The notes under the pieces were generated by a model that was given only the letters and a program-made list of their open reading frames with translations, did not search any database and had not been told where the DNA came from. Position numbers and translations under genes: made by a program. DNA of 26,439 bases, taken from positions 1-26,439 of the IMG/VR virus record IMGVR_UViG_3300028590_000077; one strand, given 5' to 3'. The stretch is from a virus. Each line of letters begins with the position of its first letter. Position 1 is the first letter of the stretch. This document shows positions 1-7,976 of this stretch, one piece after another.

Positions 1-1327
1 GATCATCAGCCGGGGGGGCGGCGGGGGGTGTCGTGGTGGTGGTGTCGGCCGCCACGGTCGCGATGGCCGATGCTGGAGCAGGACCCCGAATTGCAGCCGC
101 CAGGTCTTCGGCATACTCGCGCGCGGTGCGGCGAGGCAACGGCGCGCTGGGCGTTTCCTCGGTATCGGTACGACCACGCATCGCGCCGCCGGCAGCACCG
201 GGACCGGCGCCGCCGATGAAGCCCAGCACCGCATTGCCGAAGGAGTCGGCCAGGGGATTGAGGTCCGTGCCTGCGCCCTGATTGATGCCGGTTTGCGTGG
301 CGATGCCCTCGGCCGTCTCCTGTGCAGATTCCTCCAGGCCGGACAGGGCACCACCACCGAGGATGCGCGCGGCCAATGGTCGGGATGCGAGGACGGTGGA
401 CGCGGGGTGGATGATTTTGGACGTGGCCGCGCCACCCAGCGCGGAAATCGGCGCCGTCAGGGTGAATGCCCACTCCTCTGCGCGTCGCTTCGTCTCGGCC
501 AGCGCCTCGCCCTCGGAGACGCCGCTGGCGAGCAGGTCGCGGTATACGGCCGATTGCTCGCCGAGATTGCCTTGGGCGTACAGGTCGTCGATGGTCTGGC
601 CGGCCTGTTCGATCGCCGCACCGCCGCCCTGCGCACCACCTGCTGCTGCACCAGCGACTGCACTGCCGCCGGACAAGTACGTCGCCGCCAGCACCGGAGC
701 CAGGGAACCCATCACATCAACGCCGTTGGCGACGAAGCCGCGCACGCTTGGGTCTTCGCCCAGCGTCCAGGTGGACGGATCCAAGAGTTCGCCGCCGATC
801 TCGTTGTCGCGTCGAAGTTGCTGATAGCCGGCGCTAGTGCGTTCCCGCTGCCGGGCACCAACGCCGGAAATCGCGTCAGCCAGCGCGCCGAACGGGTTGC
901 CTGCCGTCTGGTCACTTCCCGTCAGCGCCGTCAGTGGCTCGCCGACGACGGTGTTGTAGCCCGCCTGCCACAGACCGCCCACACCTCGGAAAGCGCTGCC
1001 CAAGCCTTCCCACTCGGCAGCACCGAAGGTCCGCAGGTCATCCAGCAGCGAAGGCGGATTCAGCGCGGCGGCGTAGCGTTCGCCAGCCGCCTCAGCCTCA
1101 GCCCGGCGTTGCGCGGACTCCCTGCGCCGTGCCAGCTCCACCGCGTCGGTGGTGATGTCGGCGCGGGGCACAGCCGGCGCCGGAGCGACAAACGCATCGC
1201 CCAGGCCAACGGAGCGCATGGCGTTGCGCAGGTCTGGAGCGCTGGGGGCGTCCGGCAATTCGGCGAACGGATCGTCTGCCTGCGCGTCACGGCGGCGGTT
1301 GGGGAGATCGGCGAAGGGGTTGTCCAT
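1..1327 (-). CDS. Large internal virion (DNA ejection) protein, T7 gp16-like position; C-terminus off window
   Basis: The frame is open from an ATG at 1327 to the left edge, giving 442 codons with no stop, so the gene is cut by the window. The ATG shares one base with the stop of the upstream gene (TGATG), which fixes the start and suggests translational coupling. The N-terminus carries a doubled motif, NPFADLP (residues 3-9) and DPFAELP (19-25). Residues about 65-90 are charged and helical. Residues about 205-243 form a Gly/Ala-rich hydrophobic stretch that looks like a glycine zipper. No catalytic motif is visible in the part present. By position it is the last of a run of ejection-type proteins, where T7-like and related podoviruses place their largest internal protein, often with a lytic transglycosylase or other enzymatic domain. 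The membrane-inserting role is inference. Confidence 0.7.
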   Translation of the reverse strand, partial: MDNPFADLPNRRRDAQADDPFAELPDAPSAPDLRNAMRSVGLGDAFVAPAPAVPRADITTDAVELARRRESAQRRAEAEAAGERYAAALNPPSLLDDLRTFGAAEWEGLGSAFRGVGGLWQAGYNTVVGEPLTALTGSDQTAGNPFGALADAISGVGARQRERTSAGYQQLRRDNEIGGELLDPSTWTLGEDPSVRGFVANGVDVMGSLAPVLAATYLSGGSAVAGAAAGGAQGGGAAIEQAGQTIDDLYAQGNLGEQSAVYRDLLASGVSEGEALAETKRRAEEWAFTLTAPISALGGAATSKIIHPASTVLASRPLAARILGGGALSGLEESAQETAEGIATQTGINQGAGTDLNPLADSFGNAVLGFIGGAGPGAAGGAMRGRTDTEETPSAPLPRRTAREYAEDLAAAIRGPAPASAIATVAADTTTTTPPAAPPADD

Positions 1328-2337
1328 CAACGGTCCAGGACAGAGGGGTCAATGCCCATGCGGCCGAGCATCTGCCGGACCGCCTCGGGATCCTTGCCGG
1401 CCGCGATCGCATTGCGGGCCTGCTGGATGCGCGTCTGCTGCGTCACGGGTGTGGCAGCGGGCCTAGCCTCCTGCGGGGCCGGCGCCGCGGGGCGTGAGCC
1501 GCTGGACGGGGCTTCCACGAAACGCACGGACTTGCCGCCGGGGCTGGTGACGGTCGTGACCTGCGGGCGCACCGTGCCGGCGTAACGCACCAGCGCCTCC
1601 TCACCGTTGCGCACCTGCGGGTTTTGCTCGCGCCATGCCTGGAACCGATCGAACGCATCAGGATTGACCACGCCGTCGCGCCCACCCAGCGCAGCCACCA
1701 GCGCGGCATTCGTCGGGGCAGTGAAGGCGCCACCACCGGAGCCGCCGCTGCCGCCTGGCTGGCGCTTGCGTGCGGCATCGCGATAGTTCTCCGCGCTTGC
1801 GTAGTCGCGTGCCGCTGCGGACCGGCCGGTGGTGTAGTCCTTCCAGGCCGATGCCTCGTCCTTGCGAATCCGGGACTGGCCGATGGCCGTGGCGCCACGC
1901 GGATCGCCGCCCGGTACAAAGCGGTTGCCGAGCAGGATGTCACCTTCGACCTTCGCCAACTCCTGCGGCCCACTGGCGTACCCCATGGCGATCGCGTTGG
2001 CGAGACCCCAGTCTCCGCTCTTGGCGGCCTCCACCACGGCCAGCCGCTGCCGGGCCTCCTGATCGCGCTGGCGCCCCAGCATCGAGGCCGCGTAGTCCGA
2101 ACCCGACTTGGCCCAAGCGTTTTTCGCCAGCACGTCAGCCTCGGCGGGCGAGTGGCCGGCGGCGATGTAGGCGTCGGAGAGCTTTTCCAGCCCCTCGACC
2201 TCCATCCGGTCGCGTTTCAGCGTGGCCTCTTTCTGGCCGAGCGTGAGATTGGCGGACAGCCGGTCGCGGTACGCCTTGTCGCGCGCACTGCCCATGCTGC
2301 CAAAGGCTTCGCCCAAGCGCTCCCAACCGGTCGGCAT
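1327..2337 (-). CDS. Internal virion protein, T7 gp15-like position
   Basis: 336 aa. I start it at the ATG at 2337, one base after the stop of the upstream gene (TGACATG), instead of 17 codons upstream. The N-terminal two thirds is helical and rich in Ala, Arg, Asp and Glu. A Gly/Ser linker (QPGGSGGSGGG) lies near residues 193-203. A Pro/Ala-rich segment follows, and the last 35 residues are helical. There is no signal peptide, membrane segment or recognisable enzyme motif. It sits between a gp14-like protein and the large partial protein at the left edge, and all three are translationally coupled. The ejection-protein role rests on gene order and composition, not on a family motif. Confidence 0.6.
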   Translation of the reverse strand: MPTGWERLGEAFGSMGSARDKAYRDRLSANLTLGQKEATLKRDRMEVEGLEKLSDAYIAAGHSPAEADVLAKNAWAKSGSDYAASMLGRQRDQEARQRLAVVEAAKSGDWGLANAIAMGYASGPQELAKVEGDILLGNRFVPGGDPRGATAIGQSRIRKDEASAWKDYTTGRSAAARDYASAENYRDAARKRQPGGSGGSGGGAFTAPTNAALVAALGGRDGVVNPDAFDRFQAWREQNPQVRNGEEALVRYAGTVRPQVTTVTSPGGKSVRFVEAPSSGSRPAAPAPQEARPAATPVTQQTRIQQARNAIAAGKDPEAVRQMLGRMGIDPSVLDR

Positions 2338-2338
2338 G

Positions 2339-2911
2339 TCAGTACCCTCCGCTCGTGCCGTAGGACTGCGCGGCTTGCGAGAACGCATCCAACCACGGGT
2401 CGCGGCGGATGTTCCCCAGGCGCAGTCGATTCAGGTAGTCGTCCGACTGGAAGCCACTGCGCACGTTGTCCAAGTCGCCGGCCAAGCGCGAGAACGTGAT
2501 GCCCTCGGCCATGCGCTGGTTTGCCGGTGCGTCGATGCGGCTGTAGAGCTTGGCGGTCGTGGCGCCGTAGTCGTCGATGCGCTGCTCCGCGTTTGCGGCG
2601 TCTTGCGTGAAGCGGTCCGACAGCGCACCCACCTGGCCCAGACCACGATTGGCCGAACCCTTGGAGCGTTGGAGTTGTTCTGTGTACTGCTGCAGGGCGT
2701 CGGACTCGTATTGGTCAGCGTTCGACCCTTCCTGCTCCATGAGGGTCTTGTTGATGAGCGCATCGGCATCCCGCTGGCGCTGGGACGACGCGACGATCTG
2801 CCGCGCCAGTTCGGCATCCTGGCGCTTGGCCGTCTGCTCGGTGTTGTAGTAGCTGGCGCCCGCGCCGACGGCGGCGATGACAGCCGGAATCCATACGCCT
2901 TCCGTGCCCAT
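2339..2911 (-). CDS. Internal virion protein with N-terminal hydrophobic segment, T7 gp14-like
   Basis: 190 aa. The ATG at 2911 overlaps the stop of the upstream gene by one base (TGATG), so the GTG one codon earlier is less likely. The protein begins with a short hydrophobic segment (IPAVIAAVGAGASYY, about residues 7-21). A long, polar, Gln/Asp/Arg-rich helical region follows, without Pro until about residue 125. T7 gp14 and its relatives have this design: a small ejection protein with a membrane-active N-terminus and a helical body, thought to line the outer-membrane pore. That function is transferred by analogy. It could instead be an unrelated minor virion protein. Confidence 0.6.
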   Translation of the reverse strand: MGTEGVWIPAVIAAVGAGASYYNTEQTAKRQDAELARQIVASSQRQRDADALINKTLMEQEGSNADQYESDALQQYTEQLQRSKGSANRGLGQVGALSDRFTQDAANAEQRIDDYGATTAKLYSRIDAPANQRMAEGITFSRLAGDLDNVRSGFQSDDYLNRLRLGNIRRDPWLDAFSQAAQSYGTSGGY

Positions 2912-3516
2912 CACTGTTCTCCCAGGGACCAGAACGGCCCATAGTTGTTCGTGTACGCCCGGTCGGCGCGGCGCTTGGCCTGCTCCTCCTCGGACCGTTT
3001 CTTGGCCGTCATCACGCTGCCGAACAGGTCACCCAGCGAATCGACACGGCTGGCCGACTGCGCGCTTTCCAGATTGCTCCGGAGCGCTGCGGCGGCTTGG
3101 GTGGACGCCGCACTGGCATTGAGGCCGGATTGAGCCAGCGCCATCAGGTTCGCGCGCGAGCCTTCGTCGGACTGCCGCAGGTTCGCCACGGCGGCCTGCG
3201 CCTGGCGTTCCGACTCCAGGACGCCCTTGGAATACTCCTCGCCCAGGCGCCGGTTGGCGTCCACCGCGGCGCTGCCGCCCGTCAGACCGGATCGGGCCAG
3301 GGCGAATTTCAGCTCGCGATCCGCGACACCCTTCTGCCGGTCGGCCTCCTGCATGTAGAGGTCGCGCTGGGCAGAGCCGAAATCGGCGTACTGCTTCTGA
3401 CGATCCGGGCTGTCGTAGATCTGATTGATTCGACGTGTGGTCTGGGCGATTTGTGCCTGGCGCCTGGCCTCGGCCGCCTGTGCTTCGCGCTGTGCGCCGC
3501 CTCCGCTGCTTCCCAT
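2911..3516 (-). CDS. Helical virion protein, probable DNA ejection component
   Basis: 201 aa, beginning MGSSGGGAQ and then almost wholly helical and rich in Ala, Gln, Arg and Glu. Coiled-coil potential is high at about residues 8-70 and 95-180. No hydrophobic membrane segment is seen. The start lies 3 bases after the stop of the acetyltransferase-like gene. Its stop overlaps the next start. Low-complexity helical proteins of about 200 aa at this position are typical of podovirus ejection proteins such as the P22 gp7/gp20 group. The similarity is in composition and order only, so the role is inferred. Confidence 0.55.
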   Translation of the reverse strand: MGSSGGGAQREAQAAEARRQAQIAQTTRRINQIYDSPDRQKQYADFGSAQRDLYMQEADRQKGVADRELKFALARSGLTGGSAAVDANRRLGEEYSKGVLESERQAQAAVANLRQSDEGSRANLMALAQSGLNASAASTQAAAALRSNLESAQSASRVDSLGDLFGSVMTAKKRSEEEQAKRRADRAYTNNYGPFWSLGEQ

Positions 3517-3519
3517 GTC

Positions 3520-4011
3520 TCAGTCCTCCTTTACTCGGGCGAAGCAGGCAACGTCCTGCCCTTGCCGGCCGAACTTGCGCCAGATGCCTTCGGGCTGCAT
3601 TCCCAACCCCTCCACGTACCAGCGACAGGCGGCCTCGCGGCTCGCCAGCGCGTTCGTCTGCAACCGGCGGACGCCGTTATCCAGCAATTCATCCATCAGC
3701 CAGCGGCAGCCCTTGGTGATGCTGCGCCAGTGCTTGTCCCAAGCTTCGTCCGTTCCGACCATCCAGGACTGCAAGATGCCGTCACCCACTGATTCCCAGC
3801 CGCCGCAAACCAGCGGGTAGCCCTTCGCGTCAACGAGGGTGAACTGCGGGCCGGTCTTGTTGAGGAAGAAGTTGGGAATGCGATCGGAGTGCAGCTCGAA
3901 GAAAGCGTCCAGTTGCTCCAGCTCGTCGGCGCGCATCCGGTCGCACAGGTAGATGATGTCCTGTGGCCGGAGCTTGACGACATTGGTGGGTGGCTTGGAA
4001 ACGCGAATCAT
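3520..4011 (-). CDS. GNAT-like internal virion protein, T7 gp13-like
   Basis: 163 aa from the ATG at 4011, which overlaps the stop of the upstream nozzle gene by 4 bases (ATGA). The C-terminal half resembles an acetyltransferase fold. A long helix after HWRSITKGCRWLMDELL leads to a strand with QTNALASREAACRWYVEGLGM, the usual place where GNAT enzymes have an N/S-rich strand and then a helix. A final strand follows. T7 gp13 and related core proteins have this shape, commonly without clear catalytic use. I do not see a classical R/Q-x-x-G-x-G/A acetyl-CoA loop, so activity is doubtful. Gene order (nozzle, gp13-like, helical proteins, gp14-like) supports a structural or ejection role. Confidence 0.6.
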   Translation of the reverse strand: MIRVSKPPTNVVKLRPQDIIYLCDRMRADELEQLDAFFELHSDRIPNFFLNKTGPQFTLVDAKGYPLVCGGWESVGDGILQSWMVGTDEAWDKHWRSITKGCRWLMDELLDNGVRRLQTNALASREAACRWYVEGLGMQPEGIWRKFGRQGQDVACFARVKED

Positions 4012-5837
4012 GCGGCCGTCCGGAAGTCTTGCAGGTACAAATTCAGCGCATCCCACCCGGTCCGCTGGGTATCGCTGCCGGTATAGGTCAGGCGAACGGA
4101 AAGTGTGGGAGCCGCCAGCGGCATCATCAGAATCTGGCCCGGAACGCTGTCCGCCACGATCTCCCAGGGCGTGGTCCAGTACGAATCATTCGTCTGGTCG
4201 TAGCCGAACTCGATGGATGCAATGCCGGTCCCCACGATGTCGAAACCGATGAGCTGCTTTGTAACCCCCATGGCCCCGAAATCAAGGTAAGGCCACTCGA
4301 TGACCCACTCGAACGGCTGCCGCACCCGGCCTGCTTCGGTCGCGGCCAACATCTCGTCGCTTTCGCGCGTGATGTCCACCACGGATACCTCGTCGCCGTG
4401 GCGCAGGTACAGGTCACTTCCTCGGATGGTCCAGTCGTCAATGACCCACGGGAACACGTATCGGCTCCAGGCGCCGATCTTCCCCAACTGGTTCATCGTG
4501 TAGACGAACGCCTCGTCGCCGAAGAACAGCCAGTATTGGCCCTGCGCCGGGTAATACAGGCCCATCGGCTCGTAGTTGTTTTCGGCGAGCTTGGCCTGAA
4601 TCAGGGGGTCAATCGGCATACCGATGTCGCCGGCCTGCAGGTTGGTCGAACCGCCGGCAACGCCCACGGTTCGGACGCCGAGCTGGGTCAGGAAGAACAG
4701 GTCGTTGGATACCGGCGCGACCGCGTGGTGGTATTCGGACCCAACCGGGAAGGCGTCCCGCAACTGCATCAGTTCCGGGTTCTCGTTGACCTGCCAGACC
4801 TGCATACCCTGCGAGTTCCACGGCACCACGTCACCGCGGTACAGGCCCAGTGCCTTTGCCGGGTTGGCGCCGTACTGCTGCAAACCGCTCGGCAGGTATC
4901 CCGCATCATCCACGGACGACCAGTCAAGCGGGTTGGCGGTCGCGGAGAACGCCACGATGTCGTCATCCGTCGCGAACACCTTGCTGGCCGCGATCAGGAC
5001 GTAGGGACTATTGGGGCACTTGGCATCAATCACGCGCCGGCTTACGCACTCCCAGCTGATTGTGCCGTCGGCCACGAACCCGCCTACGGTAATCGGCCAG
5101 TTCGGCTCGGTGGCGCCGCTGCGCATGATGGGGCGGGCCTGCCACACGACTCGGTTGGCGATGACGCCTTCCCAGATGACCTCGTTGTCGATGACCTGGA
5201 CGCCCGTCGTGTTCGGCCAGGTCGGCTCCACGTTGTCGGAGTAGCCCGTCTCCGGCTGCACAGCTTTGAAGATCAGTCCATCGGGCGGCCCCGGATACTG
5301 GTAGTCCCAGGTAAAGCTGTCGCCGTTGACGGGGAAATTCTGCCCGTTGCGATACAAGCCGATGGCGCCGCGGACGAACGCCGCGTTGGCCGGCGCGACG
5401 CCGCGCACGCGCGAGGCGTGGATGGCGCCACCGCTGCCGTTGTTGACGTTGTTGCCGTCGGCGTGGACCGGCAATTCGTTGTCGTCTTCGTCATACCAGT
5501 AGAGCTGCACCATGCCGCCGGCATTGCCGGTGCTGGACGCTCCTTGGTGAATCATGGCCTGCGCGTTGATGACCTGGCCGGCCATCACTGGCTTTCGGGA
5601 ATTGCTCTTGGCGGCGCGGAACCCGTAGGTTCCCGGCGACAGTTCGAGCGCCCAGTTGCCCTGATACACGCCATTGTGCGTGACGGTCAGGCCGGCTTCG
5701 GCCGTCCAGCCGGTCAAGTCGCCGGTCTCGAATCCGGCATTCTCCACCACCGCGTCGGCAGCCTGCTCGACCGTGCGAGGCCGCACGAGCGAACCGGGCG
5801 GATACAGTTTCCCAGGTTCCCACAGAGGCGTCGCCAT
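4008..5837 (-). CDS. Tail nozzle-type protein (T7 gp12 / P22 gp10-like) with carbohydrate-binding-like insert
   Basis: 609 aa. The ATG at 5837 overlaps the stop of the preceding gene (TGATG). Residues about 31-183 look like a jelly-roll carbohydrate-binding module: NAGFETGDLTGW near the start, several aromatic beta strands, then SFTWDYQYP. Two tandem short modules follow at about 187-225 and 229-267, each with an x-EP-x-WP core (VEPTWP, SGATEPNWP) and ending in a W-E strand. Residues 278-609 are beta-rich with repeats such as IAASKVFATDDDIVAFSAT and NPLDWSSVDDAGYLPS, the pattern of gp12/gp10 nozzle propellers. The protein should form the tube below the adaptor and contact the host surface. 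The nozzle assignment follows from family pattern and position. The sugar-binding role is inference. Confidence 0.75.
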   Translation of the reverse strand: MATPLWEPGKLYPPGSLVRPRTVEQAADAVVENAGFETGDLTGWTAEAGLTVTHNGVYQGNWALELSPGTYGFRAAKSNSRKPVMAGQVINAQAMIHQGASSTGNAGGMVQLYWYDEDDNELPVHADGNNVNNGSGGAIHASRVRGVAPANAAFVRGAIGLYRNGQNFPVNGDSFTWDYQYPGPPDGLIFKAVQPETGYSDNVEPTWPNTTGVQVIDNEVIWEGVIANRVVWQARPIMRSGATEPNWPITVGGFVADGTISWECVSRRVIDAKCPNSPYVLIAASKVFATDDDIVAFSATANPLDWSSVDDAGYLPSGLQQYGANPAKALGLYRGDVVPWNSQGMQVWQVNENPELMQLRDAFPVGSEYHHAVAPVSNDLFFLTQLGVRTVGVAGGSTNLQAGDIGMPIDPLIQAKLAENNYEPMGLYYPAQGQYWLFFGDEAFVYTMNQLGKIGAWSRYVFPWVIDDWTIRGSDLYLRHGDEVSVVDITRESDEMLAATEAGRVRQPFEWVIEWPYLDFGAMGVTKQLIGFDIVGTGIASIEFGYDQTNDSYWTTPWEIVADSVPGQILMMPLAAPTLSVRLTYTGSDTQRTGWDALNLYLQDFRTAA

Positions 5838-6652
5838 CAGAGCGCCCCTCCGCTTACGCCGTTCGGATACTTCCAGCTATAGCGGTCCTCAATCTCCGGC
5901 GGTACGGTCGTGCCGGGGTTGGGCTGCGGCGTGGTGTTCGGTGGCGGCGCGGCGCCGTCGGTGTCCTCGGCGACCGTCTCGCCTTCGGCGGTCGGCCAGC
6001 GCGGTTCCGTCGCGCCACTACGCGGGCTGGCGCCATAGGTCTCGATGCACAGGTACTCGAACCCGTTGTACGTGGTCGGTTCCACCACGTCGCCGATGGC
6101 ACGCGCGATGTTGGGCGCCCAGGTCGCGCCAGGCTGGCCGATTCGGTTGGCCCGATACGTGAACCCATTGGGAACCGTCGGAATGACGACCTGCCCCACC
6201 TGATACACCGTGTTCGGTTGCCAGGTACTGGCCGTCACTGCCCAGTAGTGGAAGATGTCCCCGGTATTCCATTCGGCCACCACGTACAGGTAGCCCAGGA
6301 ACGGCTCGGCGAAGTGGATGCGGGTGAGCAGTGGCTGGAAGTCCGGCGACATGTCCGGATGCGTCAGGATCTCCAGTCGGTATTCCGGGTACGCCTCCAG
6401 GTCGATTTGATGGTCCGAGAAGACCACCAGCCTGTCCTTGTGGGTGGTCAGACCGATCGTTCCGGCCGGCAAACTGAAGACGTTTGACTCGGTGGCCCGC
6501 GAGTGCAGCATGGTTCCAGGCCGCGGCCGGGCAGCACCCGACACCGTGATGTAGGCGTTGAGCAGGTCGCGCAGGGTGTCCGGACGCGGACCGCCCTTGG
6601 TCCGCATCAGGTTGATGCCGGCGCGGCCGGTGGTGAGCGCCTGCGTGCGCAT
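5837..6652 (-). CDS. Nozzle-associated tail protein; N-terminal part of a split nozzle
   Basis: 271 aa from the ATG at 6652, which overlaps the stop of the adaptor gene (TGATG). The start eight codons earlier has no such coupling. The first part (INLMRTKGG, then LVNAY-like LRDLLNAYITVSGAARPRPG, then LVVFSDHQIDL and FLGYLYVVAEWNTGDIFHYW) resembles the opening of nozzle propeller proteins that normally continue into one long chain. Residues about 145-240 contain two short beta modules: WQPNTVYQVGQVV with NGFTYRANRIG, and NGFEYLCIETYG with SGATEPRWP. The last 40 residues are Pro/Thr-rich. The same modules occur in the next protein. I infer that the two genes together make the nozzle. A separate minor tail protein is the alternative. 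Confidence 0.6.
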   Translation of the reverse strand: MRTQALTTGRAGINLMRTKGGPRPDTLRDLLNAYITVSGAARPRPGTMLHSRATESNVFSLPAGTIGLTTHKDRLVVFSDHQIDLEAYPEYRLEILTHPDMSPDFQPLLTRIHFAEPFLGYLYVVAEWNTGDIFHYWAVTASTWQPNTVYQVGQVVIPTVPNGFTYRANRIGQPGATWAPNIARAIGDVVEPTTYNGFEYLCIETYGASPRSGATEPRWPTAEGETVAEDTDGAAPPPNTTPQPNPGTTVPPEIEDRYSWKYPNGVSGGAL

Positions 6653-7905
6653 CAGCCGCCTTCCTTCGGAATCCAAAGCGGCGGCGCGGGCGGCAGCCAG
6701 GTATCGCCGCCGGGGATGTACCGGCGCGTCATGTGGGAACCGCTCACCAGGTTCTTGATGTAGACCTGCGCGTCGTTCTGGTAGTTACGGGCGTCTGGCG
6801 CGCCGTAGTGCGCCTTGGCGCGTGCCAGCGCGAACAGGAACACCGCCTCATCATCGATGGTGCATTGGTCGCCGTCGGCCTCGAACGGCTCCAGGCCGAA
6901 ATGCCCCTTGATGCGCAAGCGCAGATTGGCGTCATCCGGCGCCGGCCACACCTCGATGCACTGCCGGATCTCGTAGCGCTGCGGCCAGCCCTGCACATTC
7001 GGCCAGGTATAGGACTCAGGGGGAATGCCGCAGACGAGCGGACGCCACCAGTCATCCCCGTCGCTGATACCCACCCAGGTGATCATCCGCGGGTCAAGGC
7101 GCTTGGTGCATTCGTCCGCGTTGGCGTCCAGGTCGTAGAAGCGTTGGCCCGGTTCCATGTTCCAGGTGTAGAACCGCTCGGTGCGCAGGACCGTGTACTG
7201 GCGATAGAGGCTGCGCTGGGCACCCTGCAAGAAGCTGTTGAGCAGCGGCACCATGCCCGGCGGTGGGTTCGCAGTCATCGCAGAGAAGCCCAGGCGTACC
7301 ATCATTTCCGTGCGCAACTGCGCCAGCGTGCGCGAGGGGTTCGGATCGTCGCACTGGCAGTTGTAGTTGATCGCCGGGGGCGCCTCGTCAACCCACACCT
7401 CAACCAACCATTCAGATTGTTCCGCGAAGGGAACCGCTTGGGTCTCAAAATCTGCGTTGTCGCCGGTCGCGTACACGAACGACACCCCGTCTATGTCGTC
7501 CACTAGGGGGCGCAATTCGATCTGTTCTGGCGTCCAGACGTTGATCTGGTCTGACGTGACGGGGTTGCCGCTGCCAGGGGGGGCCAAATTGGGGAATTCG
7601 GCGTACACGGTCGGATCGCCGGTTACGTCCGATCCGCTCCATGCCGAGGCTAGGTAATCCCATCCTTCGTTGAGGCTGCTGGCCGCGTAGGCGGAATTGG
7701 TGATCCGGAATCGCGGAGGATTGCCCGCCCACGTACCCACCGGCCAACCAAACCGAACATTGACGTAGAACTCAGGATCACCGCCGGTGTTATCGACCAG
7801 CAGTCGGCTGTCAGCCTGCCAGGTGAAGCCGCCACCTCCCGAGACCTCCATGGTGCCCGGAATGTCGCCGTCATCTTCTGCCTGCGGGATTGTTTTCCAG
7901 ACCAT
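6652..7905 (-). CDS. Head-tail adaptor (P22 gp4 / T7 gp11-like) with ~190-residue N-terminal extension
   Basis: 417 aa with a good ribosome site (AGGAG) before the ATG at 7905. Residues about 192-417 resemble podovirus adaptor proteins: TLAQLRTEMMVRLGF, then GMVPLLNSFLQGAQRSLY, FYTWNMEPGQRFYDL and a C-terminal helix with AVFLFALARAKAHYG. That portion alone is close to the usual full length of such adaptors (about 160-220 aa). Residues 1-190 are extra. They are acidic, aromatic-rich and beta-type, with no motif I recognise, ending at a CQC pair (182-185). The gene follows a terminator and opens the tail part of the operon. The adaptor call is good. The nature of the extension is unknown. Confidence 0.72.
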   Translation of the reverse strand: MVWKTIPQAEDDGDIPGTMEVSGGGGFTWQADSRLLVDNTGGDPEFYVNVRFGWPVGTWAGNPPRFRITNSAYAASSLNEGWDYLASAWSGSDVTGDPTVYAEFPNLAPPGSGNPVTSDQINVWTPEQIELRPLVDDIDGVSFVYATGDNADFETQAVPFAEQSEWLVEVWVDEAPPAINYNCQCDDPNPSRTLAQLRTEMMVRLGFSAMTANPPPGMVPLLNSFLQGAQRSLYRQYTVLRTERFYTWNMEPGQRFYDLDANADECTKRLDPRMITWVGISDGDDWWRPLVCGIPPESYTWPNVQGWPQRYEIRQCIEVWPAPDDANLRLRIKGHFGLEPFEADGDQCTIDDEAVFLFALARAKAHYGAPDARNYQNDAQVYIKNLVSGSHMTRRYIPGGDTWLPPAPPLWIPKEGG

Positions 7906-7916
7906 CGCGCGCTCCT

Positions 7917-7955
7917 AAAAGAAAGGCGCCCAAGCAATCCGTCGCCAGGGCGCCT
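7917..7955 (-). terminator. Rho-independent terminator after the capsid genes
   Basis: On the minus strand AGGCGCCC (7955-7948) and GGGCGCCT (7931-7924) form an 8-bp perfect GC-rich stem with a 16-base loop. A tail of TTCTTTT follows at once (7923-7917). It ends just before the AGGAG ribosome site of the adaptor gene. It would reduce transcription from the head genes into the tail genes unless there is antitermination or a second promoter. Confidence 0.8.
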
Positions 7956-7976
7956 CGTTCGTCAAACTCGTCCGGG

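Noticed and set aside
3990-5882. A 630-codon open frame on the plus strand opposite the nozzle genes
   Set aside because: High-GC coding regions leave long antisense frames. The minus-strand protein has coherent domains and coupled starts, and the plus frame has no ribosome site or recognisable content.
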